Source: Clostridium sp. CMCC3677 (GTDB taxonomy: Bacteria > Bacillota > Clostridia > Clostridiales > Clostridiaceae). From it: a stretch of DNA of 64,000 nucleotides. Below the pieces are notes generated by a model. It was not told the DNA's origin, ran no database searches, and saw nothing but the letters and a program-made list of their open reading frames with translations. Of this stretch, positions 34,729-43,537 are shown piece after piece. Location of the stretch: the NCBI RefSeq assembly GCF_023845585.1, contig NZ_JAMQHS010000009.1, positions 124,001 through 188,000 of the forward strand, read 5' to 3'. Made by a program: the position numbers and the translations under genes. The first letter of the stretch is position 1; each line of letters starts with the position of its first letter.

Positions 34729-35535
34729 ATGAGTAAATTAAAATTGATAGGTTTGTTAACTGCAGTAGTTATTTCTGTATCATTATATGGTTGTGGAGAT
34801 ACTCATGTTGTAGTAAACAATGAACAGCCTAACAATCAGAAAACTAATACTAATATAGAAGAGTTTATAATATCTGATGGTTGGCATGTTATAGACAGTA
34901 AAACTTATTATTATAGAAATAATAATAAACTAATAGGATGGTTTAAGGATGATAATGGTGCTGAACATTATACAGATAGTAATGGAGTTCTAGTTACGGA
35001 TACAGCAGTTGATGGAAAACATTTGGATAAAAACGGTTTTGTAAAGAAATTGTCATCTAGTTTCAATACACAAAGTAATAATGATTTTACATATAAAACG
35101 TACAGAAATAAAAAGTATGGATTTTCTATAGATTATCCTTCTTTCTATAAAATTTGTACATCAAATGATGCTGAAGATGGAGTTATGCTAAGTTCAGATG
35201 AAGGGAATAGCACAGAATTTACTGTTTATGGAATAGATAATACACGATTTAAAACAGTTGAAGAAAGTTATAACAATAGTTGTTCATGGATAGGATCTAA
35301 TATGCAAAATGTTTATAAACAACTATTTTCTGATGGTTTTGTTATATCGTATGATTATTACGATGATTTTACTGATAGAAAACTTGTTTATTATCAATGT
35401 ACCATGTTCAATAATGGTAAGGAAAATATTTTTACTATCATTTATCCTAAAGCTGAAGAAAATTTCTATGATAATATTGTTACTCATATTTATCATTCAT
35501 TTAATACACCTGGATTAGGGGTTAGTCATCCATAG
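34729..35535 (+). CDS. Lipoprotein with a cell-wall-binding-like repeat
   Basis: 268 residues with a lipoprotein signal peptide (KLKLIGLLTAVVISVSLYGC; lipobox LYGC with Cys22). Residues about 50-105 (DGWHVIDSKTYYYRNNNKLI, GWFKDDNGAEHYTDSNG) resemble choline-binding or CW_binding_1 repeats, which have the GW...YYF..NG pattern. After a linker, the C-terminal domain (KYGFSIDYPSFYKICTSND) resembles the substrate-like or PsbP-type domains of surface lipoproteins. The function is unknown. It would be anchored outside the membrane and may contact wall polymers. GAAGGAGAG precedes the ATG. Confidence 0.75.
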   Translation: MSKLKLIGLLTAVVISVSLYGCGDTHVVVNNEQPNNQKTNTNIEEFIISDGWHVIDSKTYYYRNNNKLIGWFKDDNGAEHYTDSNGVLVTDTAVDGKHLDKNGFVKKLSSSFNTQSNNDFTYKTYRNKKYGFSIDYPSFYKICTSNDAEDGVMLSSDEGNSTEFTVYGIDNTRFKTVEESYNNSCSWIGSNMQNVYKQLFSDGFVISYDYYDDFTDRKLVYYQCTMFNNGKENIFTIIYPKAEENFYDNIVTHIYHSFNTPGLGVSHP

Positions 35536-35818
35536 AATCAAAAAAATTTAGATAGACTTTAAAGTACTTTTTTTATATATCTATAATAGTGAATTTTTAC
35601 TTTAATAATTTTATAGTTAAAAAATTATTGAAGCACTTTTGCATTACTATAATATTATAATTAATGTGGTATATAATTCTAAAAATAACATAAAAAATAC
35701 TTATAAAAGCATTGTAAATTGAATTATATAATATTATTATAAGAATAGATTAACTATTTATTATTAATAAAAAATGTTTTTAATAATAATAATAAGTGAG
35801 AGGGTGTGTATAGAATTG
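35536..35818. other. AT-rich intergenic region
   Basis: Just after the lipoprotein stop, ACTTTAAAGTACTTTTTTT may act as a weak terminator. The remainder shows no gene or known RNA. Confidence 0.4.
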
Positions 35819-36400
35819 ATGATCAATACTCATAAAGTTATTGCAGAGAGTATTTTAAATTACACAAATAGTAAGAGTATTTATTTAATCAATGATTATA
35901 GATTTATATGGGGTAATATAAAACCAGATTGTGTGCTTAAATATAAAATGATAAAACATTATTTTATTGAGAGTATAGATATTATTATTAAAAAAATTGA
36001 AAAGTTATGTTCTCTATCTTTACAAGATGTTTATTATAAAATGTCTGTTAATAAATTTAGTGAAGAACTTGGTGTTATTTGTCACTTTATGTGCGATTTT
36101 TTTTGTGCTCCTCATTATTATAGATGGGAATTTAAGAGTACAAGTCAAGTTAAAAATCATGTTATCTATGAAAAAGATTTAGCTAAAATTGCCAAAGAAT
36201 TCAATTCAAAGGGAATTATAACTTCCAATGTAGATGTAGATAATATTAAAAAATTTATTTACGATTTACAAAATCAATATGACGGCTCTTTAGATTTTAA
36301 GAATGATTTAACATATGCCTATTATGTTTGTAATAGTATAGTGAATATGGTTTTAAATAAAGTATTTTTAAATGAGTGCAATTTATCAAAAGTAGTATAA
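35819..36400 (+). CDS. Zinc-dependent phospholipase C-like protein
   Basis: About 193 residues with the pattern of the zinc-dependent phospholipase C / S1-P1 nuclease-like group. It has an N-terminal INTHKVIAESILNY with an early His, WGNIKPDC, then LGVICHFMCDFFCAPHYY, in which the His and Asp are the usual metal ligands. A further HVIYEKDLA follows. There is no signal peptide, unlike secreted alpha-toxin, so it is a cytoplasmic relative of unknown substrate. GAGAGGG upstream favours a start at 35816 (TTG) or 35819 (ATG) over the far ATG at 35774. Confidence 0.7.
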   Translation: MINTHKVIAESILNYTNSKSIYLINDYRFIWGNIKPDCVLKYKMIKHYFIESIDIIIKKIEKLCSLSLQDVYYKMSVNKFSEELGVICHFMCDFFCAPHYYRWEFKSTSQVKNHVIYEKDLAKIAKEFNSKGIITSNVDVDNIKKFIYDLQNQYDGSLDFKNDLTYAYYVCNSIVNMVLNKVFLNECNLSKVV

Positions 36401-36413
36401 TTAGATTGTGATT

Positions 36414-36446
36414 AAGAAACTTATTTTTATAAGTTTCTTTTTTTAG
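36414..36446 (+). terminator. Terminator upstream of the cad genes
   Basis: AAGAAACTTAT (36414-36424) pairs with ATAAGTTTCTT (36429-36439), followed by TTTTT. Confidence 0.85.
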
Positions 36447-36510
36447 TTGCATAAATGGAAATATAGGAATATAATATAAAAAAACATATGAATGATTAAA
36501 CATATGAACA
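36447..36510 (+). promoter_or_regulatory. cad promoter with direct-repeat operator candidate
   Basis: TTGCAT (36447-36452), 17 bases, then TATAAT (36470-36475). AACATATGAA occurs twice, at 36483-36492 and 36499-36508, 16 bases apart, over the expected transcription start. ArsR/CadC proteins usually bind here; the site is inferred. Confidence 0.6.
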
Positions 36511-36530
36511 AGTGAACGGAGGAATCGATT

Positions 36531-36896
36531 ATGAATAACGAAAGTAATTTTGTAGAAAGCTGTAAATGTAATATTATACATGAAGATACAGTAATGAAGG
36601 TAAAAGACTCATTACCACAAGAAGAAACATTATATGATTTAGCGGAATTCTTTAAGGTTTTTGGAGATTCTACAAGAATTAAAATAATATGTGCATTATT
36701 TGAATCGGAATTGTGTGTTTGTGATATGGCAGCTCTTTTAGGAATGACTCAATCAGCCATATCTCATCAATTAAGAACATTAAAATCAGCTAGATTAGTT
36801 AAATTTAGAAGAGAAGGAAAAGTAATTTATTATTCATTAGATGATGAACATATAAAACATATATTTGACGAAGGATTTAAACATATTACTGAATAA
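36531..36896 (+). CDS. cadC: ArsR/SmtB-family metal-responsive repressor (CadC-like)
   Basis: 121-residue winged-helix repressor. The recognition region is ALLGMTQSAISHQLRTLKSA, and the alpha-3 metal motif is ELCVCD, as in CadC/ArsR. An N-terminal CKC (residues 11-13) is in the place of the additional CadC thiols. With metal bound it should leave the operator and release transcription of the pump that follows 18 bases downstream. GGAGG lies nine bases before the ATG. Confidence 0.92.
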   Translation: MNNESNFVESCKCNIIHEDTVMKVKDSLPQEETLYDLAEFFKVFGDSTRIKIICALFESELCVCDMAALLGMTQSAISHQLRTLKSARLVKFRREGKVIYYSLDDEHIKHIFDEGFKHITE

Positions 36897-36913
36897 GGGG
36901 GATTAGATTAATT

Positions 36914-39181
36914 ATGGAAAATGAACTTAAACTTTTACTTAAAGGTTTGGATTGTGCTAATTGTGCTAACAAAATTGAAAGAAAAGTCAATGATATAGAA
37001 GAGGTTATTGAAGCTAATATGAATTTTTCTTTAGGAAAATTAACTGTTAAATTGCATGAAAATAAGGATAAAGATAAAGTTTTTAATGTTATTAAAGATA
37101 TAATTAATAAATTAGAACCAGATGTAATTGTAATTCATCAAAAAAATAATTTTAATAATAATTTAAATATAAAAAAATTAGATTATGGTAAAAAATGTAA
37201 TAAATCTTGTTGTAGTCATGATCATTATTCAGCTCATAATCATATTGCTAAGCAAATACATTCTCATGATAATGAGCATAATCATATTGAAAATATCTCA
37301 CATAGTCACGAATTAAATGAGAAGACAGGCTTCTTTAATAAAAAGAATTTTTTTTATGAAAATCAAATATTTATAATAGGATTAATTTTATATTTAATTG
37401 CTATTTTGTTTAAAGAAAATAGTTATTTAGACATTTCTATATTTGTTCTTAGTTATATTTTAATTGGTGGTGATGTATTAAAAACTGCTTTTAAAAATAT
37501 TTTAAGAGGTGAAATTTTTGATGAAAATTTCTTGATGACTATAGCAACAGTAGGGGCATTAGCAATAGGTGAATATCCAGAAGCTGTTGGAGTTATGATG
37601 TTTTATAAGATAGGGGAATTATTTCAAGGATATGCAGTCAATAAATCAAGAAAATCTATAACATCACTTATGAATATACGTCCAGAGTATGCAAATATAA
37701 TTACTGAACATGGAGAAAAAAGGGTATCTCCAGAGGAAGTTAAAATTAATGATTTTATAGTTATAAAACCTGGAGAAAGGATACCTCTTGATGGTATAGT
37801 AACAGACGGAAAAGGAAGTATAGATACATCAGCATTAACAGGGGAATCACTTCCTAGAGAAGTCAATATAGGTGATGAATTATTATCAGGAAGCATAAAC
37901 TTAAGTTCAGTTATAAAATTAAAAGTCACTAAAATTTTTAGTGAATCAACAGTGTCTAAAATATTAAACTTAGTAGAAAATTCAAGTAGTAAAAAAGCTA
38001 AGACAGAGAAGTTTATTACTAAATTTTCAAGACTATATACTCCAATAGTAGTGTTTTTAGCAATAGCTGTTGCGATAATTCCTCCAATTATAATTCCAGG
38101 GCAAGTATTTTCAGATTGGATATATAGAGCATTAATCTTTTTAGTAATATCATGTCCATGTGCACTAGTAATTTCTGTTCCATTAGGACTTTTTGCAGGA
38201 ATTGGAGGGGCATCTAAAAAGGGGATTTTAATAAAGGGTGGAAACTATATTGAAGTTTTAAAAAATGTTGAAACTATTGTATTTGATAAAACAGGAACTT
38301 TAACAAAAGGAGTATTTAAAGTTACAGAAATTAATTCAATAGACATGAATAAAGAAGACTTTTTAAGAATTGTGGCTTTAGGTGAAAGTTTTTCTAATCA
38401 TCCAATTGCTCAATCAATAGTAAAAGAATTTAAAGGTAAATTAGAAAAGAAACAGGTAGAAAATTATCAAGAATTATCTGGACACGGAGTAAAAGCTACA
38501 ATTGAAGGGAAAAATGTTATATTAGGTAATTATAAGTTACTTGAAGATAATCATATTAATATAGAAAAAGTAGAAAAAACAGGAACTGTAGTATATGTTG
38601 TAATAAATAATAAATATAGTGGGAATATAGTAATAGCAGATCAAATAAAGGAAGATTCAATTGAAGCAATCAAAAAATTAAAAATGATTGGAATAAAGAA
38701 AACGGTAATGCTTACAGGTGATAATAAGAGTGTAGCAAACAGTGTTGCAAAAAATATAGGTGTAGATCAAGTGAAGAGTGAGCTTTTACCAGGGGATAAA
38801 GTATTAGAGATTGAAAAGTTAATATCTAGTAGCACTTCAAAAGGTAAAGTAATGTTTGTTGGTGATGGAATAAATGATGCACCGGTTCTTGCAAGAGCCG
38901 ATATAGGTATCGCAATGGGGGGTATAGGATCTGATGCAGCAATAGAAGCAGCAGATGTTGTTCTTATGAAAGATAACCCCTTAGCATTAGTTGATGCAAT
39001 AAAAATAGCAAAGAAAACTAATTCTATATTATGGCAAAATATAATTTTTGCTCTTGGGGTAAAGATATTTGTATTACTATTAGGTGCATTAGGAATTGCA
39101 AATATGTGGGAAGCAGTATTTGCGGATGTAGGTGTTACTTTAATTGCTATATTAAATTCTATGAGGAGTTTAAAAAACTAA
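36914..39181 (+). CDS. cadA: Zn2+/Cd2+/Pb2+-exporting P1B-type ATPase
   Basis: 755 residues. The N-terminal heavy-metal domain has GLDCANC (Cys14, Cys17). A Cys/His-rich linker follows (about 97-135, with CNKSCCSHDHYSAHNH and HSHDNEHNH). The membrane CPC motif is SCPCALVIS (Cys414, Cys416), the phosphorylated Asp458 is in DKTGTLTKG, and the HP motif is SNHPIAQS. GDGINDAPVLARADIGIAMG closes the P domain. This set marks a divalent soft-metal exporter of the CadA/ZntA group. Copper pumps are less likely given the His-rich linker and the CadC neighbour. It forms an operon with the repressor. Confidence 0.94.
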   Translation: MENELKLLLKGLDCANCANKIERKVNDIEEVIEANMNFSLGKLTVKLHENKDKDKVFNVIKDIINKLEPDVIVIHQKNNFNNNLNIKKLDYGKKCNKSCCSHDHYSAHNHIAKQIHSHDNEHNHIENISHSHELNEKTGFFNKKNFFYENQIFIIGLILYLIAILFKENSYLDISIFVLSYILIGGDVLKTAFKNILRGEIFDENFLMTIATVGALAIGEYPEAVGVMMFYKIGELFQGYAVNKSRKSITSLMNIRPEYANIITEHGEKRVSPEEVKINDFIVIKPGERIPLDGIVTDGKGSIDTSALTGESLPREVNIGDELLSGSINLSSVIKLKVTKIFSESTVSKILNLVENSSSKKAKTEKFITKFSRLYTPIVVFLAIAVAIIPPIIIPGQVFSDWIYRALIFLVISCPCALVISVPLGLFAGIGGASKKGILIKGGNYIEVLKNVETIVFDKTGTLTKGVFKVTEINSIDMNKEDFLRIVALGESFSNHPIAQSIVKEFKGKLEKKQVENYQELSGHGVKATIEGKNVILGNYKLLEDNHINIEKVEKTGTVVYVVINNKYSGNIVIADQIKEDSIEAIKKLKMIGIKKTVMLTGDNKSVANSVAKNIGVDQVKSELLPGDKVLEIEKLISSSTSKGKVMFVGDGINDAPVLARADIGIAMGGIGSDAAIEAADVVLMKDNPLALVDAIKIAKKTNSILWQNIIFALGVKIFVLLLGALGIANMWEAVFADVGVTLIAILNSMRSLKN

Positions 39182-39191
39182 TTAAATTAAA

Positions 39192-39293
39192 GGCTCTGTT
39201 TTAAATGTGACAATACTCATTTTAGCATTCCTAAGTTCAATTACTCCGCTTACTTTGCTTATGCATATATCAACACTCTGATAAAACAGAGAC
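39192..39293. repeat. Dispersed palindromic element, 102-bp copy with perfect 8-bp duplication
   Basis: Ends are GGCTCTGTTTTAAATG and GATAAAACAGAGAC. It is flanked by AAATTAAA at 39184-39191 and 39294-39301. It inserted three bases after the cadA stop codon. Left inner arm sequence differs from the 100-bp copy (TGACAATACTCATTTTAGC), so the deletion end points are different. Confidence 0.95.
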
Positions 39294-39340
39294 AAATTAA
39301 AAAAAGAGTTATATTTTATAATAAATCATAAAATAATAAT

Positions 39341-39378
39341 AAGAGCAGCTTTTAATGTAGCTGCTCTTAAATTTTTTG
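39341..39378 (+). terminator. Terminator downstream of cadA
   Basis: Perfect stem, AAGAGCAGCT (39341-39350) with AGCTGCTCTT (39359-39368), followed by AAATTTTTTG. The palindromic element lies between it and cadA. Confidence 0.9.
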
Positions 39379-39725
39379 AATTTTAATTTAATACTACTAT
39401 GTAAACATTTTTAATTTTTATAAAAAATAATTATTAAAGATAAGCCTAGAAAAAAATAAAATTTTATATTATGATAAAATATAGGTGATTTTTATATCAA
39501 CTTATAATTTTGTTTAGATGATAATGATTTACAGGTGTTTTAAGTATGTTGTATATGTGTTTTTAGTAAGTTATTAAAATAACATTTGTGTTATTAACTA
39601 GTATGTTAAAATAATATTTTTCTAATACTTTAAAGTTTAGATTTTAAGATTTATTAGAATAAATAGCAATAAATTGGACTTTTAGAGAAAAGATTAAGTA
39701 TAAATAAAAAATAAGGAGTAATGAT
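39379..39725. other. rex upstream region
   Basis: No gene. A perfect inverted repeat AATAACA-TTTG-TGTTATT lies at 39578-39595. It is not in the Rex operator orientation. No riboswitch pattern was recognised. Confidence 0.45.
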
Positions 39726-40358
39726 ATGGATAAAAATAAGAATATATCTATGGCAGTTATAAAGAGATTGCCTAAATATCATAGGTATCTTAATGAACTT
39801 ATGAAAAATGATGTAGATAGAATATCGTCAAAGGAACTTGGAGAAAAAATAGGGTTTACAGCATCTCAAATCAGACAAGATTTGAATTGTTTTGGCGATT
39901 TTGGTCAGCAAGGATATGGGTATAACGTTAAGGAATTATATACGCAAATTAACTCAATATTAGGATTAGATAAGGAATATAATGCTGTTTTAATTGGGGC
40001 AGGTAATATAGGGCAGGCAATAGCTAATTATACTAGATTTGATAAATTAGGAATTATGATAACAGCTATTTTTGATGCAAATCCTAAACTTATAGGCATA
40101 AAAATTAGAGATATTGAAATTAGGGATATTGATGAATTAGGAAGCTTTCTTAAGTCAGATTCAATAGATATTGGAGTTATATGTGTGCCTAAAAAAAGTG
40201 CACAAAAGGTTAGTGATGAATTGATAAATGGAGGAATAAGAGGTATTTGGAATTTTGCACCTATAGATTTGGTTGTGCCAGAAGATGTAAAAGTTGAAAA
40301 TGTTCATTTAAGTGAGAGTGTATCGACATTGATTTATCAATTACATCAGCAAAGATAG
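39726..40358 (+). CDS. rex: Redox-sensing transcriptional repressor Rex
   Basis: 210-residue dimeric repressor that senses NADH/NAD+. The N-terminal winged helix is AVIKRLPKYHRYLNELM through ELGEKIGFTASQIRQDLNCFGDFG, the signature region. The Rossmann motif is VLIGAGNIGQAIANY, and the C-terminal swapped helix is NVHLSESVSTLIYQL. All match Rex. It sits directly upstream of the butyryl-CoA operon, whose promoter region has two Rex sites. High NADH should release Rex and induce the operon. AAGGAG lies before the ATG. Confidence 0.97.
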   Translation: MDKNKNISMAVIKRLPKYHRYLNELMKNDVDRISSKELGEKIGFTASQIRQDLNCFGDFGQQGYGYNVKELYTQINSILGLDKEYNAVLIGAGNIGQAIANYTRFDKLGIMITAIFDANPKLIGIKIRDIEIRDIDELGSFLKSDSIDIGVICVPKKSAQKVSDELINGGIRGIWNFAPIDLVVPEDVKVENVHLSESVSTLIYQLHQQR

Positions 40359-40480
40359 AGTGAGAATTTGAGGGGTTATATAAAAAATATGCTAATAATA
40401 CAATATTTTATTGCAAATAATAATTATAAGTATTATAATTTAAGAAAAGAAAGATATTGGTTGCATATTTTTTTGCAAGC

Positions 40481-40502
40481 AATTGTTAATATTATAACAA
40501 TT
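40481..40502. promoter_or_regulatory. Rex operator 1 upstream of crt
   Basis: Core TTGTTAATATTATAACAA with flanking AA and TT. It is nearly palindromic and fits the clostridial Rex site. It is identical over 22 bases to the second site at 40556. Confidence 0.85.
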
Positions 40503-40555
40503 GGCGACAATTGTTGACATTATAAGACTATTACAAGCCTTTTATTTTTAAATTT

Positions 40556-40577
40556 AATTGTTAATATTATAACAATT
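40556..40577. promoter_or_regulatory. Rex operator 2 upstream of crt
   Basis: Exact copy of the 22-bp site at 40481; the centres are 75 bases apart. A degenerate third site, TTGTTAAGAATTGTTTA, follows at about 40594. Two sites a whole number of helical turns apart could allow looping. Confidence 0.85.
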
Positions 40578-40706
40578 TTAATTTAAAAATAAATTGTTAA
40601 GAATTGTTTAGAATTAATTTTTACCATATCTAAAACCTAAAAATACAAATTTATTTAAGTAAAAAACATAAATTTAAATATATAAGTTTAAGGGAGGATT
40701 ATAAAG

Positions 40707-41489
40707 ATGGAATTAAAAAATGTAATTCTTGAAAAAGAGGATCATTTAGCAATTGTTACAATTAATAGACCAAAAGCTTTAAATGCATTAAACTCAGAAA
40801 CATTAAAAGATTTAGACTCAGTTTTAGAAAATTTAGAAAACGATAGCAATATATATGCAGTTATTTTAACTGGTGCAGGAGAAAAATCTTTTGTTGCTGG
40901 AGCAGATATATCAGAAATGAAAGACCTTAATGAAGAACAAGGTAGAGAATTTGGAGAATTGGGAAATAAAGTATTCCTAAGATTAGAAAATTTAGACAAA
41001 CCTGTAATTGCAGCTATTTCAGGATTTGCTTTAGGTGGCGGATGTGAATTATCTATGTCATGTGATATAAGAATAGCTTCAGAAAAAGCAAAATTTGGTC
41101 AACCAGAAGCAGGTCTTGGAATAACACCTGGATTTGGTGGAACTCAAAGATTAGCTAGAATAGTAGGACTAGGAAAAGCTAAGGAAATGATTTATACATG
41201 CGATATAATCAAAGCAGAAGAAGCTTATAGAATAGGATTAGTTAATAAAGTAGTTTCATTAGAAAGTTTAATGGATGAAGCAAAAGCTATGGCTAATAAA
41301 ATAATAGCAAACGCTCCAATAGCTGTTAAACTTTGTAAAGATGCAATCAATAGAGGCATGCAAGTTTCTATAGATAAAGCAGTCTTAATTGAAGCTGAAG
41401 ATTTTGGAAAATGTTTTGCTTCTGAAGATCAAACAGAAGGAATGACTGCATTCTTAGAAAGAAGAGAAAAGAACTTCAAAAATAAATAA
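40707..41489 (+). CDS. crt: 3-hydroxybutyryl-CoA dehydratase (crotonase)
   Basis: Dehydrates 3-hydroxybutyryl-CoA to crotonyl-CoA in the butyrate pathway. The 260-residue protein shows the crotonase fold: NRPKALNALNSET, the oxyanion loop AGADISEMKDL and GFALGGGCELSMSCD, and both catalytic Glu regions (LGGGCE and GQPEAGLGITPGFGGTQRLAR). The length is exact for clostridial Crt. It is first in crt-bcd-etfB-etfA-hbd. GGGAGG lies nine bases before the ATG. Confidence 0.97.
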   Translation: MELKNVILEKEDHLAIVTINRPKALNALNSETLKDLDSVLENLENDSNIYAVILTGAGEKSFVAGADISEMKDLNEEQGREFGELGNKVFLRLENLDKPVIAAISGFALGGGCELSMSCDIRIASEKAKFGQPEAGLGITPGFGGTQRLARIVGLGKAKEMIYTCDIIKAEEAYRIGLVNKVVSLESLMDEAKAMANKIIANAPIAVKLCKDAINRGMQVSIDKAVLIEAEDFGKCFASEDQTEGMTAFLERREKNFKNK

Positions 41490-41573
41490 TATTTATAAAA
41501 TAAGTTAAAAATCTATTGCAGATTTATATATATTCATCATCAATAGAGTGTAATCAATAAGGAGGGTAATTTA

Positions 41574-42713
41574 ATGAATTTCCAATTAACTAGAGAACAA
41601 GAATTAGTACAACAAATGGTTAGAGAATTCGCTGAAAACGAAGTAAAACCAATTGCTGCTGAAGTGGATGAAACTGAAAGATTCCCAATGGAAAACGTTG
41701 AAAAAATGGGTAAAATAGGCATGATGGGTATACCATTTGCTAAAGAATTTGGAGGAGCAGGTGGAGATGTTCTTTCATATATAATGACAGTTGAAGAATT
41801 GTCAAAAGTGTGTGCAACAACAGGAGTTATAGTTTCAGCTCATACTTCATTATGTGCATCAGTAATAAACGAACATGGTACTCCAGACCAAAAAGCAAAA
41901 TACTTACCAGATCTTTGTCAAGGTAAGAAAATAGGTGCTTTCGGTTTAACTGAACCAGGTGCTGGAACAGATGCTGCTGGACAACAAACAACAGCTGTAT
42001 TAGATGGAGATCACTATGTATTAAATGGATCAAAAATCTTCATAACTAATGGTGGAGTTGCTGAAACTTTCATAATCTTCGCTATGACTGATAAGAGCCA
42101 AGGAACTAAAGGAATTTCAGCTTTCATAGTTGAAAAATCTTTCCCAGGATTCTCAATCGGTAAATTAGAAGATAAAATGGGAATCAGAGGATCTTCTACT
42201 ACTGAACTTGTAATGGAAGATTGTATAGTACCAAAAGAAAACTTAATCGGTAAAGAAGGTAAAGGTTTTGGTATAGCAATGAAGACTCTTGATGGAGGAA
42301 GAATTGGTATAGCTGCTCAAGCTTTAGGTATCGCAGAAGGTGCTTTTGAAGAAGCTGTTAACTACATGAAAGAAAGAAAACAATTCAGAAGACCATTATC
42401 AGCTCAACAAGGTTTACAATGGTATATTGCTGAAATGGACGTTAAGATAGAAGCTGCAAGACATTTAGTATATAAAGCTGCTTGCAAGAAACAAAATGGA
42501 CAACCATACTCAGTAGATGCTGCAAGAGCTAAGTTATTTGCTGCAGAAGTTGCAATGGATGTTACAACTAAAGCAGTTCAAATCTTTGGTGGATATGGTT
42601 ACACTAAAGATTATCCAGTAGAAAGAATGATGAGAGATGCTAAGATAACTGAAATTTATGAAGGAACTTCAGAAGTTCAAAAAATGGTTATCGCAGGAAG
42701 CATTTTAAGATAA
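41574..42713 (+). CDS. bcd: Butyryl-CoA dehydrogenase
   Basis: 379-residue acyl-CoA dehydrogenase that reduces crotonyl-CoA to butyryl-CoA. In clostridia it acts with EtfAB to bifurcate electrons from NADH to crotonyl-CoA and ferredoxin. Motifs: AFGLTEPGAGTDAAG (FAD/substrate), the GIRGSSTTELVMEDC stretch, FGGYGYTKDYPVERMMRDAK, and IYEGTSEVQKM with the catalytic Glu. It follows crt by 84 bases. Codons include many C-ending ones, as expected for an abundant enzyme. Confidence 0.97.
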   Translation: MNFQLTREQELVQQMVREFAENEVKPIAAEVDETERFPMENVEKMGKIGMMGIPFAKEFGGAGGDVLSYIMTVEELSKVCATTGVIVSAHTSLCASVINEHGTPDQKAKYLPDLCQGKKIGAFGLTEPGAGTDAAGQQTTAVLDGDHYVLNGSKIFITNGGVAETFIIFAMTDKSQGTKGISAFIVEKSFPGFSIGKLEDKMGIRGSSTTELVMEDCIVPKENLIGKEGKGFGIAMKTLDGGRIGIAAQALGIAEGAFEEAVNYMKERKQFRRPLSAQQGLQWYIAEMDVKIEAARHLVYKAACKKQNGQPYSVDAARAKLFAAEVAMDVTTKAVQIFGGYGYTKDYPVERMMRDAKITEIYEGTSEVQKMVIAGSILR

Positions 42714-42732
42714 TAGAGGGAGGACTTTTATA

Positions 42733-43515
42733 ATGAATATAGTAGTTTGTGTAAAACAAGTTCCAGATACTACAGCTGTAAAGATTGATCCTAAGACTGG
42801 TACATTAATAAGAGATGGTGTTCCATCAATTATGAATCCAGAAGATAAGCACGCATTAGAAGGTGCATTACAATTAAAAGAGACTTTAGGTGCAAAGGTA
42901 ACTGTTATAAGCATGGGTCTTCCAATGGCTAAGGCTACATTAAGAGAAGCACTATGCATGGGAGCTGACGAAGCTATCCTATTAACAGACAGAGCATTAG
43001 GAGGAGCAGATACTTTAGCTACTTCAAAAGCATTAGCAGGAGTTATAGCTAAATTAGATTATGATCTAGTATTTGCAGGAAGACAAGCTATCGATGGAGA
43101 TACTGCTCAAGTTGGACCAGAAATAGCTGAACATTTAAACATACCTCAAGTTACTTATGTTCAAGGCGTTGAAGCTAAGAATGAAGGAACTTTATTAGTA
43201 AACAGAGCATTAGAAGATGGATATGAAAAAATTGAAATAAAGACTCCATGTCTATTAACTGCAATTGAAGAATTAAATGAAGCAAGATATATGAATGTTG
43301 CAAACATATTCTCAACTAACGATGATCAAATCAAAGTTATGAGTGCAGATGATATAGATGTAGATAAGGCTGAATTAGGACTTAAGGGTTCACCTACAAA
43401 GGTTAAAAAGTCAATGACTAAAGAAGTTAAGGGAGCAGGCGAAGTTGTTAACAAGCCAGCTAAAGAAGCAGTAACTTACGTTTTAGGCAAATTACAAGAA
43501 AAACACTACATCTAG
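42733..43515 (+). CDS. etfB: Electron transfer flavoprotein beta subunit (Bcd-linked)
   Basis: 260 residues: MNIVVCVKQVPDTTAVKIDP, MNPEDKHALEGALQLKE, VISMGLPMAKA, GADEAILLTDRALGGADTLATS and the FAD-binding [19 protein letters not shown]. It partners EtfA and Bcd in the bifurcating complex. It lies 19 bases after bcd with GGGAGGA as ribosome site. It is more similar in motif detail to Bcd-linked EtfB than to LctB at 26902, so the two pairs are functionally separate paralogues. Confidence 0.97.
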   Translation: MNIVVCVKQVPDTTAVKIDPKTGTLIRDGVPSIMNPEDKHALEGALQLKETLGAKVTVISMGLPMAKATLREALCMGADEAILLTDRALGGADTLATSKALAGVIAKLDYDLVFAGRQAIDGDTAQVGPEIAEHLNIPQVTYVQGVEAKNEGTLLVNRALEDGYEKIEIKTPCLLTAIEELNEARYMNVANIFSTNDDQIKVMSADDIDVDKAELGLKGSPTKVKKSMTKEVKGAGEVVNKPAKEAVTYVLGKLQEKHYI

Positions 43516-43537
43516 GATAATAGGAGGGTAATTTATT

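Noticed and set aside
39578-39595. Inverted repeat AATAACA-TTTG-TGTTATT as a Rex autoregulatory site
   Set aside because: The halves are in the reverse order to the Rex consensus (TTGTTAA-N4-TTAACAA), so it is not counted as a Rex operator.
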